Assembly: GCF_900113835.1 (NCBI RefSeq) | Contig: NZ_FOQV01000001.1 | Span: 186,001-250,000, forward strand | Direction: 5' to 3' | DNA: 64,000 nt | Origin: Allobosea sp. OK403 | GTDB lineage: Bacteria; Pseudomonadota; Alphaproteobacteria; Rhizobiales; Beijerinckiaceae | In this document: piece after piece, positions 26,804 through 36,028 of the stretch | Layout: every line of letters starts with the position of its first letter | Position numbering within the stretch: the first letter of the stretch is position 1 | Position numbers and translations under genes: made by a program | Notes under the pieces: model-generated | Told to the model about the DNA's origin: nothing | The model's database searches: none | Seen by the model: only the letters and a program-made list of their open reading frames with translations

Positions 26804-27091
26804 GGCCTCAGGACCACGCCACCCAGCGGCCGTGGAAATCGGCCCGAGCGATCTCGCGCTCCGTGCCGTTCGGCCAGGTGGTCAGCGTCACGGCGGCGCC
26901 CTCTTTCCCGCCATCGGCCTCCATGCGGAGCCAGGCGAGGGGACGTTCCAGGCTGGCGGCTTCGCCAGCCTTCTGCATTGCAACCGTGATGCGCTGTTTC
27001 GTCCTCTCCGGCAGGTATTGCCACATGATGCTGTGCATCAGCACGCGCGTCAGGCCCGCTTCGGTTGGTTCCGCGAGACGCGCCTCGACCT

Positions 27092-27355
27092 AGAGGTTGT
27101 TATGGACTCTGGGGCTGATTTGACGCTGGCGATTTTGCGCGAATGCCAGGAGTTCGAGGACGCAAACCTACCGGTTTGCTACGAAGAACGACGCCGCAGT
27201 CGCGCAAAAGCGCCGCGCCCTTCGGGTGAGGTGAAAACGCCGGAGCTGCAGCGTCGCATCGCTTGCCGATACCGATGGTATCGCCGGCGCAATGCTCCTC
27301 CCATCTCCGCCGTTTTGACCTCATCACATCGGCCCCAGAGTCCATAACAACCTCT
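27092..27355. mobile_element. MITE-like element with 24-bp terminal inverted repeats
   Basis: The ends are perfect 24-bp inverted repeats: AGAGGTTGTTATGGACTCTG and four more bases at 27092-27115, and the complement at 27332-27355. It is 264 bp and carries no transposase; the interior has only short frames. It sits inside the DUF2332 gene between residues ending in DAAA and starting with VEARLAEP. I cannot see a clear target duplication. The ends suggest mobilisation by an unlinked IS, type unknown. Confidence 0.85.
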
Positions 27356-27938
27356 CGGCTGCCGCATCCGCCTGCTCGACCCGCCACGGCATCCCGGCGG
27401 CGAAATCGAAGGCGGCTTCCGTCGTCTCCACCCGCGCGCTCTGGTCCGGCCAGATATAGGACAGCACCCGCTGCCGGTCGCGGTCCGAGGACGCGTCGAG
27501 CGGGTTGAGGTCGCAGGCGCGCCGCCTCGCGACCGCGAGCGGCGTCGCAAGCTTGGGCGGGCCGCCGCGCCATTCGCTGCGGATAACGACAGCGGAGTCT
27601 GCCTGGCCGTAAGCGGCTGTTCCCAGTTCGTAATGATACTGCTCGAAGCCGAGATTGAGCCCGGCGCTCGCGCCAATCTCGAGCAGGCTCAGCGGCAGGC
27701 CGAATTCGCGCGCGATGATCAGCCCGCCGCCGAGCAGGGCGGAGCTGCGCCGGACTTCGTTGGTCTGCGGAGCGCTGTCGAGATAATCGTGCAGGAAGGC
27801 GTCATGGCTGACGATCGTCCGCGCCAAGGCGAGCCAGAGCGCTTCGCGATCGCTCTGCTTCGGCGGATAGGCCTCCTGCAATGCCGGAACCCGTCCGCTC
27901 CGCGCCAACGCGTTGAAGGCGCCCGCTACCCGCAGCGC

Positions 27939-28063
27939 AAGAGCAGGATGCGAAAAAGTGGGAACCGGTTTTTCGCATTGATCCTGCTCTCACTTTTAGA
28001 TGAGAGACGGATTCAGATTTCAGCTGAGATCACTTTGTGATCCCAGCTGAAATCATCCGGCTC
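27939..28063. repeat. ACCGGT bipartite repeat, GCAGGAT subtype, inside the DUF2332 gene
   Basis: Hairpin 1 has GAGCAGGATGCGAAAAAGTG, a GGAACCGG core and GATCCTGCTC arms. The linker is CACTTTTAGATGAGAGACGG. Hairpin 2 is GATTTCAGCTGAGATCAC / GTGATCCCAGCTGAAATC. The same unit, reversed, is at 36816-36944. Flanking codons join GNARADA to LALRVAG, showing a recent insertion. Confidence 0.9.
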
Positions 28064-28280
28064 TCGCGCATCGGCCCGGGCATTGCCTGGCCAGCCCAGC
28101 ACGCGCCGGCCGAAACGGCTGGAATGGTCGAGGCGGCTGCCCAGCAAATCGCAGAGCTCGGCTGTGAAGGGCGAGCCGAGCTCGCGGCAATATCCGGCCT
28201 GATCGTGGAAATTGCGCCTGGCGCCCGCCTCCTTGGCGCCTAGCGCTTCCGTTTGTGAAGACGGCGGCATCGGCGTCCTT

Positions 28281-28694
28281 TCAGGCGGAGTTCACGGCCT
28301 TCGCACGGGCCTCGATCACCACGAACGCCTGGGCCATTGGCGGGTCGTCGGTCAGCGAGACATGGATGACCGCCTCATGGCCCGGCGGTGTCATCGCCAG
28401 GAGCCGCTCGGCCGCGCCGCCGGTCAGGCGCAATGTCGGCCGCCCGCCGGGGAGATTGATGACCTCCATGTCGCGCCAGAACACGCCGGCGCGTATCCCG
28501 GTTCCAAGCGCCTTGGAGCAGGCTTCCTTCGCGGCGAAGCGGCGCGCATAGGAGGCGGCCCGCGTCGCGCGCCGATCCGATTTCAGGCGCTCGCCCTCGG
28601 TGAAGACGCGGTGGGTGAAGCGCTCGCCGAACCGCGAAAGCGATTGCTCGATGCGGGTGATGTCGCAGAGGTCGGAGCCGATGCCGAGGATCAT
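28281..28694 (-). CDS. acpS: Holo-[acyl-carrier-protein] synthase
   Basis: It transfers 4'-phosphopantetheine from CoA to apo-ACP, activating fatty-acid synthesis. The 137-residue protein has both metal-binding signatures: [13 protein letters not shown] near the N-terminus and [16 protein letters not shown] around residue 55. It lies between the broken DUF2332 gene and aroA on the same strand. pdxJ, its partner in many genomes, is 1.4 kb upstream with aroA between. Confidence 0.96.
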   Translation of the reverse strand: MILGIGSDLCDITRIEQSLSRFGERFTHRVFTEGERLKSDRRATRAASYARRFAAKEACSKALGTGIRAGVFWRDMEVINLPGGRPTLRLTGGAAERLLAMTPPGHEAVIHVSLTDDPPMAQAFVVIEARAKAVNSA

Positions 28695-28704
28695 GTCCCG
28701 GATT

Positions 28705-28775
28705 TAGAGCAGGATGCGAGAAAGGGGAAACCGGTTTTTCACATGGATGCTGCTCTCACGCTTAGATGAGAGACG
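28705..28775. repeat. ACCGGT repeat, GCAGGAT subtype, single hairpin
   Basis: Core AGAGCAGGATGCGAGAAAGG, AAACCGGTTT, then GGATGCTGCTCTCACGCTTA and GATGAGAGACG. Only hairpin 1 and the linker are present; hairpin 2 is missing. It lies between aroA and acpS. Confidence 0.85.
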
Positions 28776-28807
28776 CCGGCAAGTGGAAAGCGGGGGCTTG
28801 GCTGTCG

Positions 28808-30079
28808 TCAGCGGGCCTGGCCGTCAAAGGCGACGCCGAGCGAACCGAGAGCCTGCCAATAATCGGGATAGGTCTTGGCGACGCAGCCCGCATCCAGGAT
28901 GGTGATGCCGTGCAGCTTCAATCCGGCCAGAGCAAAGCTCATCGCGATGCGGTGATCGGCATAAGTGTCGATCGATGCCGGCAAAGTCCGCCCGGCCAGT
29001 GTCGGGTCGGACGCCACGAGCAGATCGTCGCCCTCTTCACGGCCGAGGCCGGGCAAGATCCGGGACAGGCCGGCGGCGAGCGCAGCCACCCGATCGCATT
29101 CCTTGACGCGGAGATTGCCGATGCCGGTGAAGCGCACCGGCGTCTCGTTGAAAGCGGCGAGCACTGCCAGTGTCGGCACGGCATCCTGCATCTGCGATCC
29201 GTCGATGATCGCGGGAAGGCGAGGGAAGCTGGCAATGATGTCGTAAGCCCGGGCATCGGGCTGCGTGAAGGCCTCGGCCGCGATTCCGAGATCGATCGCA
29301 CCGCCGGTCAGCGCTTCGGCTGCCCAGAGATAGGTTGCCGCCGAGGCATCGGGTTCGATCGCGAAATCCACCGCGCGGTAGCCGGTCGGCGCGACCCGCC
29401 AACTGGAGGCGCTGGGGCGGTCGATATGCGCGCCGAAGGCCTTCATCGCCGCGAGCGTCAGCTCGATATAGCCGCGTGCGCCGATGTCGTCGCCGGCAAG
29501 CACGACATCGACAGGGCCGGAGCCGCAGGCGGCCATCATCAGGAGCGCAGACACATACTGGCTGGAAAGGCCGCCATCGATCTCGACGCGACCAGCCTCG
29601 AAACCGCCCGTGCCGCGAATCGTGACAGGCGGACAACCGGTCTCTGAGGTCGCGTCGATGCCTAGCGAGCGCAGCGCGATCAGGAGCGGCTTGATCGGCC
29701 GCTTGCGCATATGCTCGTCGCCATCGATCACGACCTGCCCGTCGACCAGGGCCGCGGCCGCTGCCAGAAAACGCGTCGCGGTGCCAGCATTGCCGAGGAA
29801 GAGCGGTGCGGCAGGCTCCCGCAACCGGCCGTCTCCAGTCACAGTGAAGCTCGTCTCGTCGGGCTCCGCGATCGTGACCCCCATGGCGCGCAGGGCTTCG
29901 GCCATGTAGCGCGTGTCATCGCTCTTGAGCGCGCCTGTGAGATGGCTGGTTCCCTTCGCCAGGGAAGCCAGCAGCAAGGCGCGATTCGTGATCGACTTCG
30001 ACCCAGGCGGGGCGACGCGGCCGCGCAAGGGATGGCTCGGCGGGATGATCGTGAGGTTCTGCCGGTCCCGATCGGTCAT
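28808..30079 (-). CDS. aroA: 3-phosphoshikimate 1-carboxyvinyltransferase (EPSP synthase)
   Basis: It adds enolpyruvate from PEP to shikimate-3-phosphate in the aromatic amino-acid pathway. The 423-residue protein has PPGSKSITNRALLLASLAKG, the PEP-site loop LFLGNAGTATRFLAAA, and the C-terminal RVKECDRVAALAAGL and DTYADHRIAMSFA segments. This layout is the class I type, unlike the CP4-like class II enzyme of several related genera. In the PEP loop the Pro that follows Arg in E. coli (Pro101) is Phe104 here, as in some arom-type enzymes. Confidence 0.95.
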   Translation of the reverse strand: MTDRDRQNLTIIPPSHPLRGRVAPPGSKSITNRALLLASLAKGTSHLTGALKSDDTRYMAEALRAMGVTIAEPDETSFTVTGDGRLREPAAPLFLGNAGTATRFLAAAAALVDGQVVIDGDEHMRKRPIKPLLIALRSLGIDATSETGCPPVTIRGTGGFEAGRVEIDGGLSSQYVSALLMMAACGSGPVDVVLAGDDIGARGYIELTLAAMKAFGAHIDRPSASSWRVAPTGYRAVDFAIEPDASAATYLWAAEALTGGAIDLGIAAEAFTQPDARAYDIIASFPRLPAIIDGSQMQDAVPTLAVLAAFNETPVRFTGIGNLRVKECDRVAALAAGLSRILPGLGREEGDDLLVASDPTLAGRTLPASIDTYADHRIAMSFALAGLKLHGITILDAGCVAKTYPDYWQALGSLGVAFDGQAR

Positions 30080-30141
30080 CGTTTTTGCTTTCTCAATCCC
30101 CGAAGGATGTCAGGGCGCTCTGTGTCGCGGCGTCGTTTGGC

Positions 30142-30894
30142 TCAGATGCCGGCGCGACCCTGGTCCATCGCCTGCCGCATCCGCGCAATCGCCTGTTCGA
30201 AGCCGATGAAGATCGCTTCGCCGACGAGGAAATGGCCGATGTTGAATTCGACGAAGCCCGGCACGCCGGCAAGAATGCGGGCAGTCTCATAGTCGAGCCC
30301 ATGCCCGGCATGGACTTCGAGCCCGAGCGTTGCGCCAAGGGCCGCTCCCTCGGCGAGACGCTGGAACTCGACTTCCGCCTTGGCCGTCTCGCCATCCTGG
30401 ACGGCATGGCACCAGCTGCCGGTATGCAGCTCGACGACCGGCGCGCCGAGCTCGGCGGCCATCGCGATCGGCGCCTCGTCGGCCTCGATGAAGAGCGAGA
30501 CGCGGCAGCCCGCCGCCTTGAGGCGAGCGATTTGTGGGGTCAGCGCGGCGCGCTGGCCGACAATGTCGAGCCCGCCTTCGGTGGTGCGCTCCTCGCGCTT
30601 CTCCGGCACGAGACAGGCCGCGTGCGGCTTCAGGCGTTCCGCCAGCGCCACCATCTCGTCGGTCGCCGCCATCTCGAAATTCAACGGTTTGGTCAGCTCG
30701 GCCATCAGCCGTTCGATGTCGGCATCGCGGATATGGCGGCGATCCTCGCGCAGATGCGCAGTGATTCCGTCGGCTCCAGCGGCAATGGCGAGATGCGCGG
30801 CGCGCACCGGATCGGGCAGGGCGCCGCCGCGGGCATTGCGCACCGTCGCGACGTGATCGATGTTCACGCCCAGCCGCAGTCGGTTCGTCGTCAT
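30142..30894 (-). CDS. pdxJ: Pyridoxine 5'-phosphate synthase
   Basis: It condenses 1-deoxyxylulose-5-phosphate with 3-amino-2-oxopropyl phosphate to pyridoxine 5'-phosphate. The 250-residue TIM barrel starts with [19 protein letters not shown], then [16 protein letters not shown], and ends with GHGLDYETA and [14 protein letters not shown], all family hallmarks. It is upstream of aroA on the same strand, and divergent from the HerA-like gene. Confidence 0.96.
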   Translation of the reverse strand: MTTNRLRLGVNIDHVATVRNARGGALPDPVRAAHLAIAAGADGITAHLREDRRHIRDADIERLMAELTKPLNFEMAATDEMVALAERLKPHAACLVPEKREERTTEGGLDIVGQRAALTPQIARLKAAGCRVSLFIEADEAPIAMAAELGAPVVELHTGSWCHAVQDGETAKAEVEFQRLAEGAALGATLGLEVHAGHGLDYETARILAGVPGFVEFNIGHFLVGEAIFIGFEQAIARMRQAMDQGRAGI

Positions 30895-31123
30895 CGCCGT
30901 CCCTCGCTCTTATCGCGCGTGCATAGACGCGAGGGGCCCGGGGCTCAAGGCAAGGAATGTGATCGGCGCGGCCAGTTTCGCTGATGAGTCCGATGCCGCT
31001 GCTCTTGTTGGCGATTTGGTAACCGCATCCGCAAGCGCAGCTCGCGCGCCATTGCCCGTTAAAGGCAATCGTAAAGAGCCGGGGTTACGGTCACAATCCA
31101 ATCAGACCAGCGAAAAGGCAGCC

Positions 31124-32839
31124 GTGGGCGTGCAGCTTGCAGTAAAGACCGTACAGTTCGGAACCGATGTCGCGGCCGACCGGCGCGACGCCAACCAGCC
31201 GCCCGATCGCGCGTTGGGCCGCGTCGTGTCCTGCGACGGCTCGCGCGCGACGATCGCGAGCATGGTTTCCGGAGCGAGCGCAATCGGGCCCGATTCCTGG
31301 ACGATCGGCAAGATGATCTCGATCGGCCTGGGACATACCCGCACCGTCGGGCTTGTCTACGAGATGTCTGCGGTCAAGACGGTCTGGGACGAGACCTCCG
31401 ACAACGCCATTCATGTCCAGGTCGAACTCCTGGGCGAAGTCTCGGACATCGATGGCGAGGCGCCGCGCTTCCAGAGCGGCATCAGCAGCTATCCGCCGAT
31501 CGGCGCCATCGCCCATCGCATCCGCGCGGGCGATCTCGCTCTGGTTCACGATCTGGGCGCGCGCTCGGGCGTATCCATCGGCCATCTGACGCAGGATTCG
31601 AGCATCCCCGCGACTGTCTGCATCGAGGACATGCTGTCGCGCCATTTCGCCGTTCTCGGCACGACCGGCGTCGGCAAGTCGAGCGCGGTCTCCCTGCTGC
31701 TGCGCAAGGCGGTGGCCGCCCGTCCGCGCCTGCGCGTGCTGATCCTCGATCCGCACAACGAATACGCCCATGCCTTTCCCGACAAGGCGCTGACGATCGA
31801 CAGCGAGGGGCTCGATCTGCCGTTCTGGATGTTCAGGCTGGAAGAACTCGGCGATGTTGTTTTCCGCGGCCGCCCGCAGCTCGATGAGGAAGCCGACATC
31901 CTGCGCGAGGTCATCGCCGCGGCGCGCGAACGTTATCGTGCGCCCACCGCACTGGATATCGCGCGTGATCTCGGCACAACGCTGCTCAAGCGCCCGCTTG
32001 ACATGGGCGGCCCGCGCGACCTGGGGGAGGCGACGGGCAACACCTTCGACTTGCCGACACCCTACAGGATGAAGGACGCCTTCGCGGTCATCGACGAACT
32101 GATCGGCCTGCATGAATTGCGCTGGCCGCGGGCCTCGCTACGCTCGCTGAGAGTGCGCCTCGAGGCGCTCCACAAGGATCCGCGCTACCGTTTCATGTTC
32201 GCCCGCGCCAACATGATCGAGACGATGGCGCCGATCGTCAGCCAGATCTTCCGCGTGCCGCATTACGGGCGGCCGATCACCGCCTTCCAGCTTGCCGGCC
32301 TGCCGTCCGAGGTCGTCAATGCCGTTGCCTCGGTGCTGTCGCGCCTGGCCTTCGACCTCGCGGTGGCGAGCCACGGTGCCTATGAAGTCCTCGTTCTGTG
32401 CGAGGAGGCGCATCGCTATGTGCCGTCCGACCCGACGCTCGGCTTCACGCCGACACGGCAGGCCATCGCCCGCATCGCCAAGGAAGGCCGCAAATATGGC
32501 TGCTATCTCGGCGTCGTGACGCAGCGGCCCGGCGAACTCGATCCGACGATCCTGTCGCAATGCTCGACGATCTTCGCGATGCGCCTGTCGAACGAGCGCG
32601 ACCAGCAGATCATTCGCTCGGCGATCTCGGACGCGTCCGCGAGCACGATCAACTTCCTGTCCTCGATCGGCAATCGCGAGGCGATTGCCTTCGGCGAAGG
32701 CGTCGCCACGACGATGCGGCTGCGCTTCGCCCAGCTCGACAAGCATGAATTGCCGACGATGGCGGGCGGGCATGCGCTTGGCGCGGATGCGCGCGAGCCC
32801 AGCCTCGACGACATGGTCAGGCGGATGCGCGGCGGCTGA
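31124..32839 (+). CDS. HerA-like ATPase (DUF87 helicase/translocase domain)
   Basis: The protein has about 571 residues. An N-terminal beta-rich domain (residues 10-130) of the HAS-barrel type precedes a RecA-like ATPase. Walker A is [17 protein letters not shown], Walker B is [15 protein letters not shown], with arginine-rich sensor segments ([15 protein letters not shown]). Such enzymes pump DNA, classically with the nuclease NurA, but no NurA-like or other defence gene is adjacent. The start is uncertain: GTG 31124 ([10 protein letters not shown]) gives a compact protein, while the frame stays open to 30860 through sequence without conserved features. Confidence 0.85.
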   Translation: MGVQLAVKTVQFGTDVAADRRDANQPPDRALGRVVSCDGSRATIASMVSGASAIGPDSWTIGKMISIGLGHTRTVGLVYEMSAVKTVWDETSDNAIHVQVELLGEVSDIDGEAPRFQSGISSYPPIGAIAHRIRAGDLALVHDLGARSGVSIGHLTQDSSIPATVCIEDMLSRHFAVLGTTGVGKSSAVSLLLRKAVAARPRLRVLILDPHNEYAHAFPDKALTIDSEGLDLPFWMFRLEELGDVVFRGRPQLDEEADILREVIAAARERYRAPTALDIARDLGTTLLKRPLDMGGPRDLGEATGNTFDLPTPYRMKDAFAVIDELIGLHELRWPRASLRSLRVRLEALHKDPRYRFMFARANMIETMAPIVSQIFRVPHYGRPITAFQLAGLPSEVVNAVASVLSRLAFDLAVASHGAYEVLVLCEEAHRYVPSDPTLGFTPTRQAIARIAKEGRKYGCYLGVVTQRPGELDPTILSQCSTIFAMRLSNERDQQIIRSAISDASASTINFLSSIGNREAIAFGEGVATTMRLRFAQLDKHELPTMAGGHALGADAREPSLDDMVRRMRGG

Positions 32840-32861
32840 GGCGAAAGCCGGACGGGCGGGC

Positions 32862-32924
32862 TCTTATCTAAAAGTGAGAGCAGGGTGCGAAAAAACGGTT
32901 CCCGCTTTTTCGCACCCTGCTCTC
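32862..32924. repeat. ACCGGT-family single hairpin between the HerA-like gene and rpoZ
   Basis: GAGAGCAGGGTGCGAAAAA and its complement TTTTTCGCACCCTGCTCTC form a perfect 19-bp stem around a degenerate core (ACGGTTCCCGC). The linker TTATCTAAAAGTGAGAG precedes it. It could terminate the upstream transcript. Confidence 0.85.
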
Positions 32925-33011
32925 GCAAAATCTTGCAATCGGCGCTCATTGGCTGTATGGCCGGGCCACATCATCTTCCCCTGCATCGCTAAGATCAGAA
33001 GGAGCCGCGCC

Positions 33012-33404
33012 ATGGCTCGCGTAACCGTTGAAGACTGCATCGACAAGGTCGACAACCGCTTCGAGCTGGTGCTGCTCGCCAGCCACCGCGCGCGGATGAT
33101 CCAGTCCGGATCGTCGATTCTGGTTCCCCGCGACAACGACAAGAACCCGGTCGTCGCGCTGCGCGAGATCGCCGACGAGAAGCTGAAGCCCGAGGATCTG
33201 AAGGAAGACCTGATCCACTCGCTGCAGAAGCATGTCGAGGTCGACGAGCCGGAGGCCGAGACCGTGCCGCTGCTCACGCACTCGGTGCCGAACGCCTCGA
33301 CGCCCGATTCCGAGGTCCAGTTCGACCGCATGAGCGAGGACGACCTGCTCCGCGGCCTTGACGGACTCGTGCCGCCGACCGAGAGCGCCGACGACGAGGA
33401 CTGA
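33012..33404 (+). CDS. rpoZ: DNA-directed RNA polymerase subunit omega
   Basis: The 130-residue protein assists assembly of RNA polymerase and contributes to ppGpp response in some bacteria. The family start [20 protein letters not shown] and the [15 protein letters not shown] helix are clear. The C-terminal half is the acidic extension of alphaproteobacterial omega. GGAG lies upstream of ATG 33012. It sits before rsh, the usual neighbour. Confidence 0.96.
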   Translation: MARVTVEDCIDKVDNRFELVLLASHRARMIQSGSSILVPRDNDKNPVVALREIADEKLKPEDLKEDLIHSLQKHVEVDEPEAETVPLLTHSVPNASTPDSEVQFDRMSEDDLLRGLDGLVPPTESADDED

Positions 33405-33434
33405 TCGTCACGCAAAATCTTCATTGCGTTTGCT

Positions 33435-33459
33435 AAAGCCCGGCCTTGCCGGGCTTTTT
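33435..33459 (+). terminator. Rho-independent terminator after rpoZ
   Basis: AAAGCCCGG / CCGGGCTTT stem with a short CTTG loop and a T run, 31 bases after the rpoZ stop. It separates rpoZ from rsh. Confidence 0.92.
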
Positions 33460-33570
33460 CATGCCGGTCTCACAGGAATCCGCCTTGCCGCCTTCATCGC
33501 CCGCGCCGATATTGATTGATCGAATGAAAAGCAGGCAGGCAGTCTCGCTAAGCAGATACAGAGGGCCCGC

Positions 33571-35802
33571 ATGGGCATGATGCGGCAATACGAGCTCGTT
33601 GACCGGGTCAGGAGCTACAACCCCAATACCGACGAAGACCTGCTCAACCGGGCCTATGTCTACGCCATGCGGGCGCACGGCACGCAGAAACGCGCCTCGG
33701 GCGATCCGTTCTTCGCCCACCCGCTGGAAGTCGCAGCGCTCCTGACCGATCTCAAGCTCGACGATGCGACCATCGTCGCAGCCGTCCTGCACGACACGGT
33801 CGAGGATACCGCCGCCACGCTCGAAGAGATCGAGAGCATATTCGGGCCCGATATCCGCCGGCTGGTGGACGGGCTGACCAAGATCAAGAAACTCGACCTC
33901 GTCTCCAAGAAGGCAGCGCAGGGCGAGAATTTCCGCAAGCTCCTGCTCGCCATCGTCGACGATGTCCGCGTGCTGCTGGTCAAGCTCGCCGACCGGCTCC
34001 ACAACATGCGCACCTTGCATTTCGTCGCGCCCGAGAAGCGCCTGCGCATCGCCGAGGAAACCGCCGAGATCTACGCTCCGCTCGCCGGGCGCATGGGCAT
34101 GCAGGAGCTGCGCGAGGAGCTCGAGGAGCTGGCTTTCCGCCACATCAAGCCCGAGGCGCATGCCACCGTCACCAAGCGGCTGGAGGAGGTGACCGAGCGC
34201 GAGGGCAAGGTCATCGGCATCATCGAGAAGGATCTGAAGGAGAAGCTCGCCGCGCGCGGCATCCAGGCGCAGGTCTCAGGGCGGCGCAAGCGGCCCTATT
34301 CGATCTGGAAGAAGATGGAGCGCAAATCCGTCTCCTTCGAGCAGCTCTCCGACATCTTCGGCTTTCGCGTGATCGTGGATTCGCCGGAGGATTGCTACCG
34401 CGTGCTCGGCATCGTGCACATGACCTGGCCGATGGTGCCGGGCCGCTACAAGGACTACATCTCGACACCCAAGCAGAACGACTACCGCTCGATCCACACC
34501 ACCGTGGTCGGTCCGGGCCATAGCCGCGTCGAACTGCAGATCCGCACCGACACCATGGATCGCATCGCCGAATTCGGCATCGCTGCGCATGCGCATTACA
34601 AGGACGGTCGCACCACCGAATTGACCCAGTTCGCCGATGAGAGCCGGGCCTATCAATGGCTCCGGCGCACGGTCGATCTGCTGGCCGAGGGCGACAGCCC
34701 GGAGGAGTTCCTCGAGCACACCAAGCTCGAACTCTTCCACGACCAGGTCTTCTGCTTCACGCCCAAGGGCCGCTTGATCGCTTTGCCGCGCGGCGCGACG
34801 CCGATCGATTTCGCCTATGCCGTCCACACCGATGTCGGCAACAGCGCGGTCGGCGCCAAGATCAACGGCCGCATCGCCCCGCTCCTGACCGAGCTGCAAA
34901 ATGGCGACGAGGTCGAGATCACCCGCGCCGAGGGGCAGGCGCCGCCAGCGGCCTGGGAATCGCTCGTTGTCACCGGCAAGGCCCGCGCCGCCATCCGCCG
35001 CGCCACGCGCGCGGCCGTGCGCCGGCAATATGCCGGGCTTGGCCGCCAGATTCTGGAGCGCGCCTTCACCCGCGCCGAGCGGCCGTTCTCCGACGACAAG
35101 CTGAAAGCCTCGCTGAAGCGGCTTGCCCGCACCGCGGTTGATGATGTGCTGGCGGCCGTCGGGCGCGGCGAGATGTATTCCGGCGACGTGGTCAAGGCGG
35201 TCTATCCCGATCTCGAGCTCGAAAAGCGCGGCGCGCCCGAGGCGAAATCGGCCGGCGCGAGCACCGGCAACGGCAAGGGCTGGTTCGAGCTGCGCAAGGG
35301 CGACAACCTCAAATTCAAGCTGCCGGGCGAGGCGCCCGATGCCGACAGCACCGCCATCCCGATCCGTGGGCTCGGCGGCGATCTGCCGGTGCGTTTCGCG
35401 CCCGATGGCGGTGCGGTGCCGGGAGACCGCATCGTCGGCATCCTGACGCCGGGCGAGGGGGTGACGATCTACCCGATCCAGTCGACGGCGCTCGCCGCCT
35501 TCGACAACGAGCCCGAGCGCTGGCTCGATGTGCGCTGGGATCTCGACGACAAGGCGCCGCAGCGCTTTCCGGCCCGCATCAAGCTGAACTCGATCAACGA
35601 GCCCGGCTCGCTCGCCCAGATCACCACGACGATCGCCGAGCATGACGGCAATATCGACGCGGTCTCGATGGTGCGTCCGAACCCGGACTTCACCGATGTG
35701 ACGATCGATCTGACGGTCTGGGACCTGAAGCATCTCAGCGCCATCATCAGCGAACTGCGCGAGAAGCGGGTGATCAGCCGGGTTGAGCGTGTCGTCGGGT
35801 AG
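33571..35802 (+). CDS. rsh: Bifunctional (p)ppGpp synthetase/hydrolase (RelA/SpoT family)
   Basis: It makes and degrades the stringent-response alarmones. The 743-residue protein has, in order, an HD hydrolase domain (FFAHPLEVAALL, VLHDTVEDT), the synthetase domain (GRRKRPYSIWKKM, DIFGFRVIVDS, NDYRSIHTTVVGP), a TGS domain (FTPKGRLIALPRGATPIDF) and a C-terminal ACT domain from about residue 665. The intact HD motif and synthetase residues argue that both activities are present, as in the single Rsh of most Alphaproteobacteria. It follows rpoZ, across a terminator. The ATG at 33571 and MMRQYELVDRV at 33577 are alternative starts. Confidence 0.96.
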   Translation: MGMMRQYELVDRVRSYNPNTDEDLLNRAYVYAMRAHGTQKRASGDPFFAHPLEVAALLTDLKLDDATIVAAVLHDTVEDTAATLEEIESIFGPDIRRLVDGLTKIKKLDLVSKKAAQGENFRKLLLAIVDDVRVLLVKLADRLHNMRTLHFVAPEKRLRIAEETAEIYAPLAGRMGMQELREELEELAFRHIKPEAHATVTKRLEEVTEREGKVIGIIEKDLKEKLAARGIQAQVSGRRKRPYSIWKKMERKSVSFEQLSDIFGFRVIVDSPEDCYRVLGIVHMTWPMVPGRYKDYISTPKQNDYRSIHTTVVGPGHSRVELQIRTDTMDRIAEFGIAAHAHYKDGRTTELTQFADESRAYQWLRRTVDLLAEGDSPEEFLEHTKLELFHDQVFCFTPKGRLIALPRGATPIDFAYAVHTDVGNSAVGAKINGRIAPLLTELQNGDEVEITRAEGQAPPAAWESLVVTGKARAAIRRATRAAVRRQYAGLGRQILERAFTRAERPFSDDKLKASLKRLARTAVDDVLAAVGRGEMYSGDVVKAVYPDLELEKRGAPEAKSAGASTGNGKGWFELRKGDNLKFKLPGEAPDADSTAIPIRGLGGDLPVRFAPDGGAVPGDRIVGILTPGEGVTIYPIQSTALAAFDNEPERWLDVRWDLDDKAPQRFPARIKLNSINEPGSLAQITTTIAEHDGNIDAVSMVRPNPDFTDVTIDLTVWDLKHLSAIISELREKRVISRVERVVG

Positions 35803-35819
35803 GTCGTTTTCCGGCGTCG

Positions 35820-35955
35820 GCAGCAGGAGATGCGCGAAGGCCTCCGCGATCAGATCATCCTTGGCTGCGAAGTGGTAGAAAGCGCCATGCGTCAGCTCGG
35901 AGGCCTTCACACCTCCGCGACGGTGTCAGCCTCGAAGCCGCGGCGCGCCGCGCCA
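35820..35955 (-). pseudogene. Remnant of a TetR-type regulator gene
   Basis: The minus strand encodes RRGFEADTVAEV in one frame and, after a one-base shift near 35910, KASELTHGAFYHFAAKDD followed by LIAEAFAHLL in another. Together they match the helix-turn-helix of TetR proteins (G-F-x-x-x-T-V-x-x-[I/V]-x-x-x-x-G/E-L-T-x-G-x-F-Y-x-H-F). No first helix or C-terminal ligand domain is visible and the fragment runs into the rsh 3' end. It is a dead fragment, not a gene. Confidence 0.6.
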
Positions 35956-36028
35956 TGACCCGAACTTTTCAAACGCCCGTCCGGCGGAGCGCTATGCGGT
36001 CGCAGCGCGCTGACGGCGCGACTAGGCA

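Larger units (their letters stand above)
26808..28270 (-). pseudogene. DUF2332 family gene broken by two repeat insertions
   Basis: Three consecutive fragments of one DUF2332-type protein lie in order on the minus strand. The N-part is 28270 to about 28064 (MPPSSQTEAL ... FGRRVLGWPGNARADA). The middle is about 27938-27356 (LALRVAGAFNALARSGR, LLEIGASAGLNL, LSYIWPDQSARVE, VEQADAAA). The C-part is 27091-26808 (VEARLAEPTEAG, HSIMWQYLPE, PLAWLRME, HGRWVAWS). The first break is an ACCGGT repeat (27939-28063) that adds a stop and shifts frame. The second is a 264-bp MITE-like element (27092-27355) whose length keeps the frame but which brings stops. Removing both restores a continuous protein. Function of the family is unknown; this copy should be dead. 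Confidence 0.88.

Noticed and set aside
31124..32839. HerA-like ATPase as part of an antiviral system
   Set aside because: No nuclease (NurA), SIR2, DUF4297 or other partner lies nearby; the neighbours are housekeeping genes. Treated as a stand-alone ATPase.
32862..32924. Simple terminator of the HerA-like gene
   Set aside because: The 19-bp stem would serve, but its sequence places it in the ACCGGT family, so it is listed as a repeat first.
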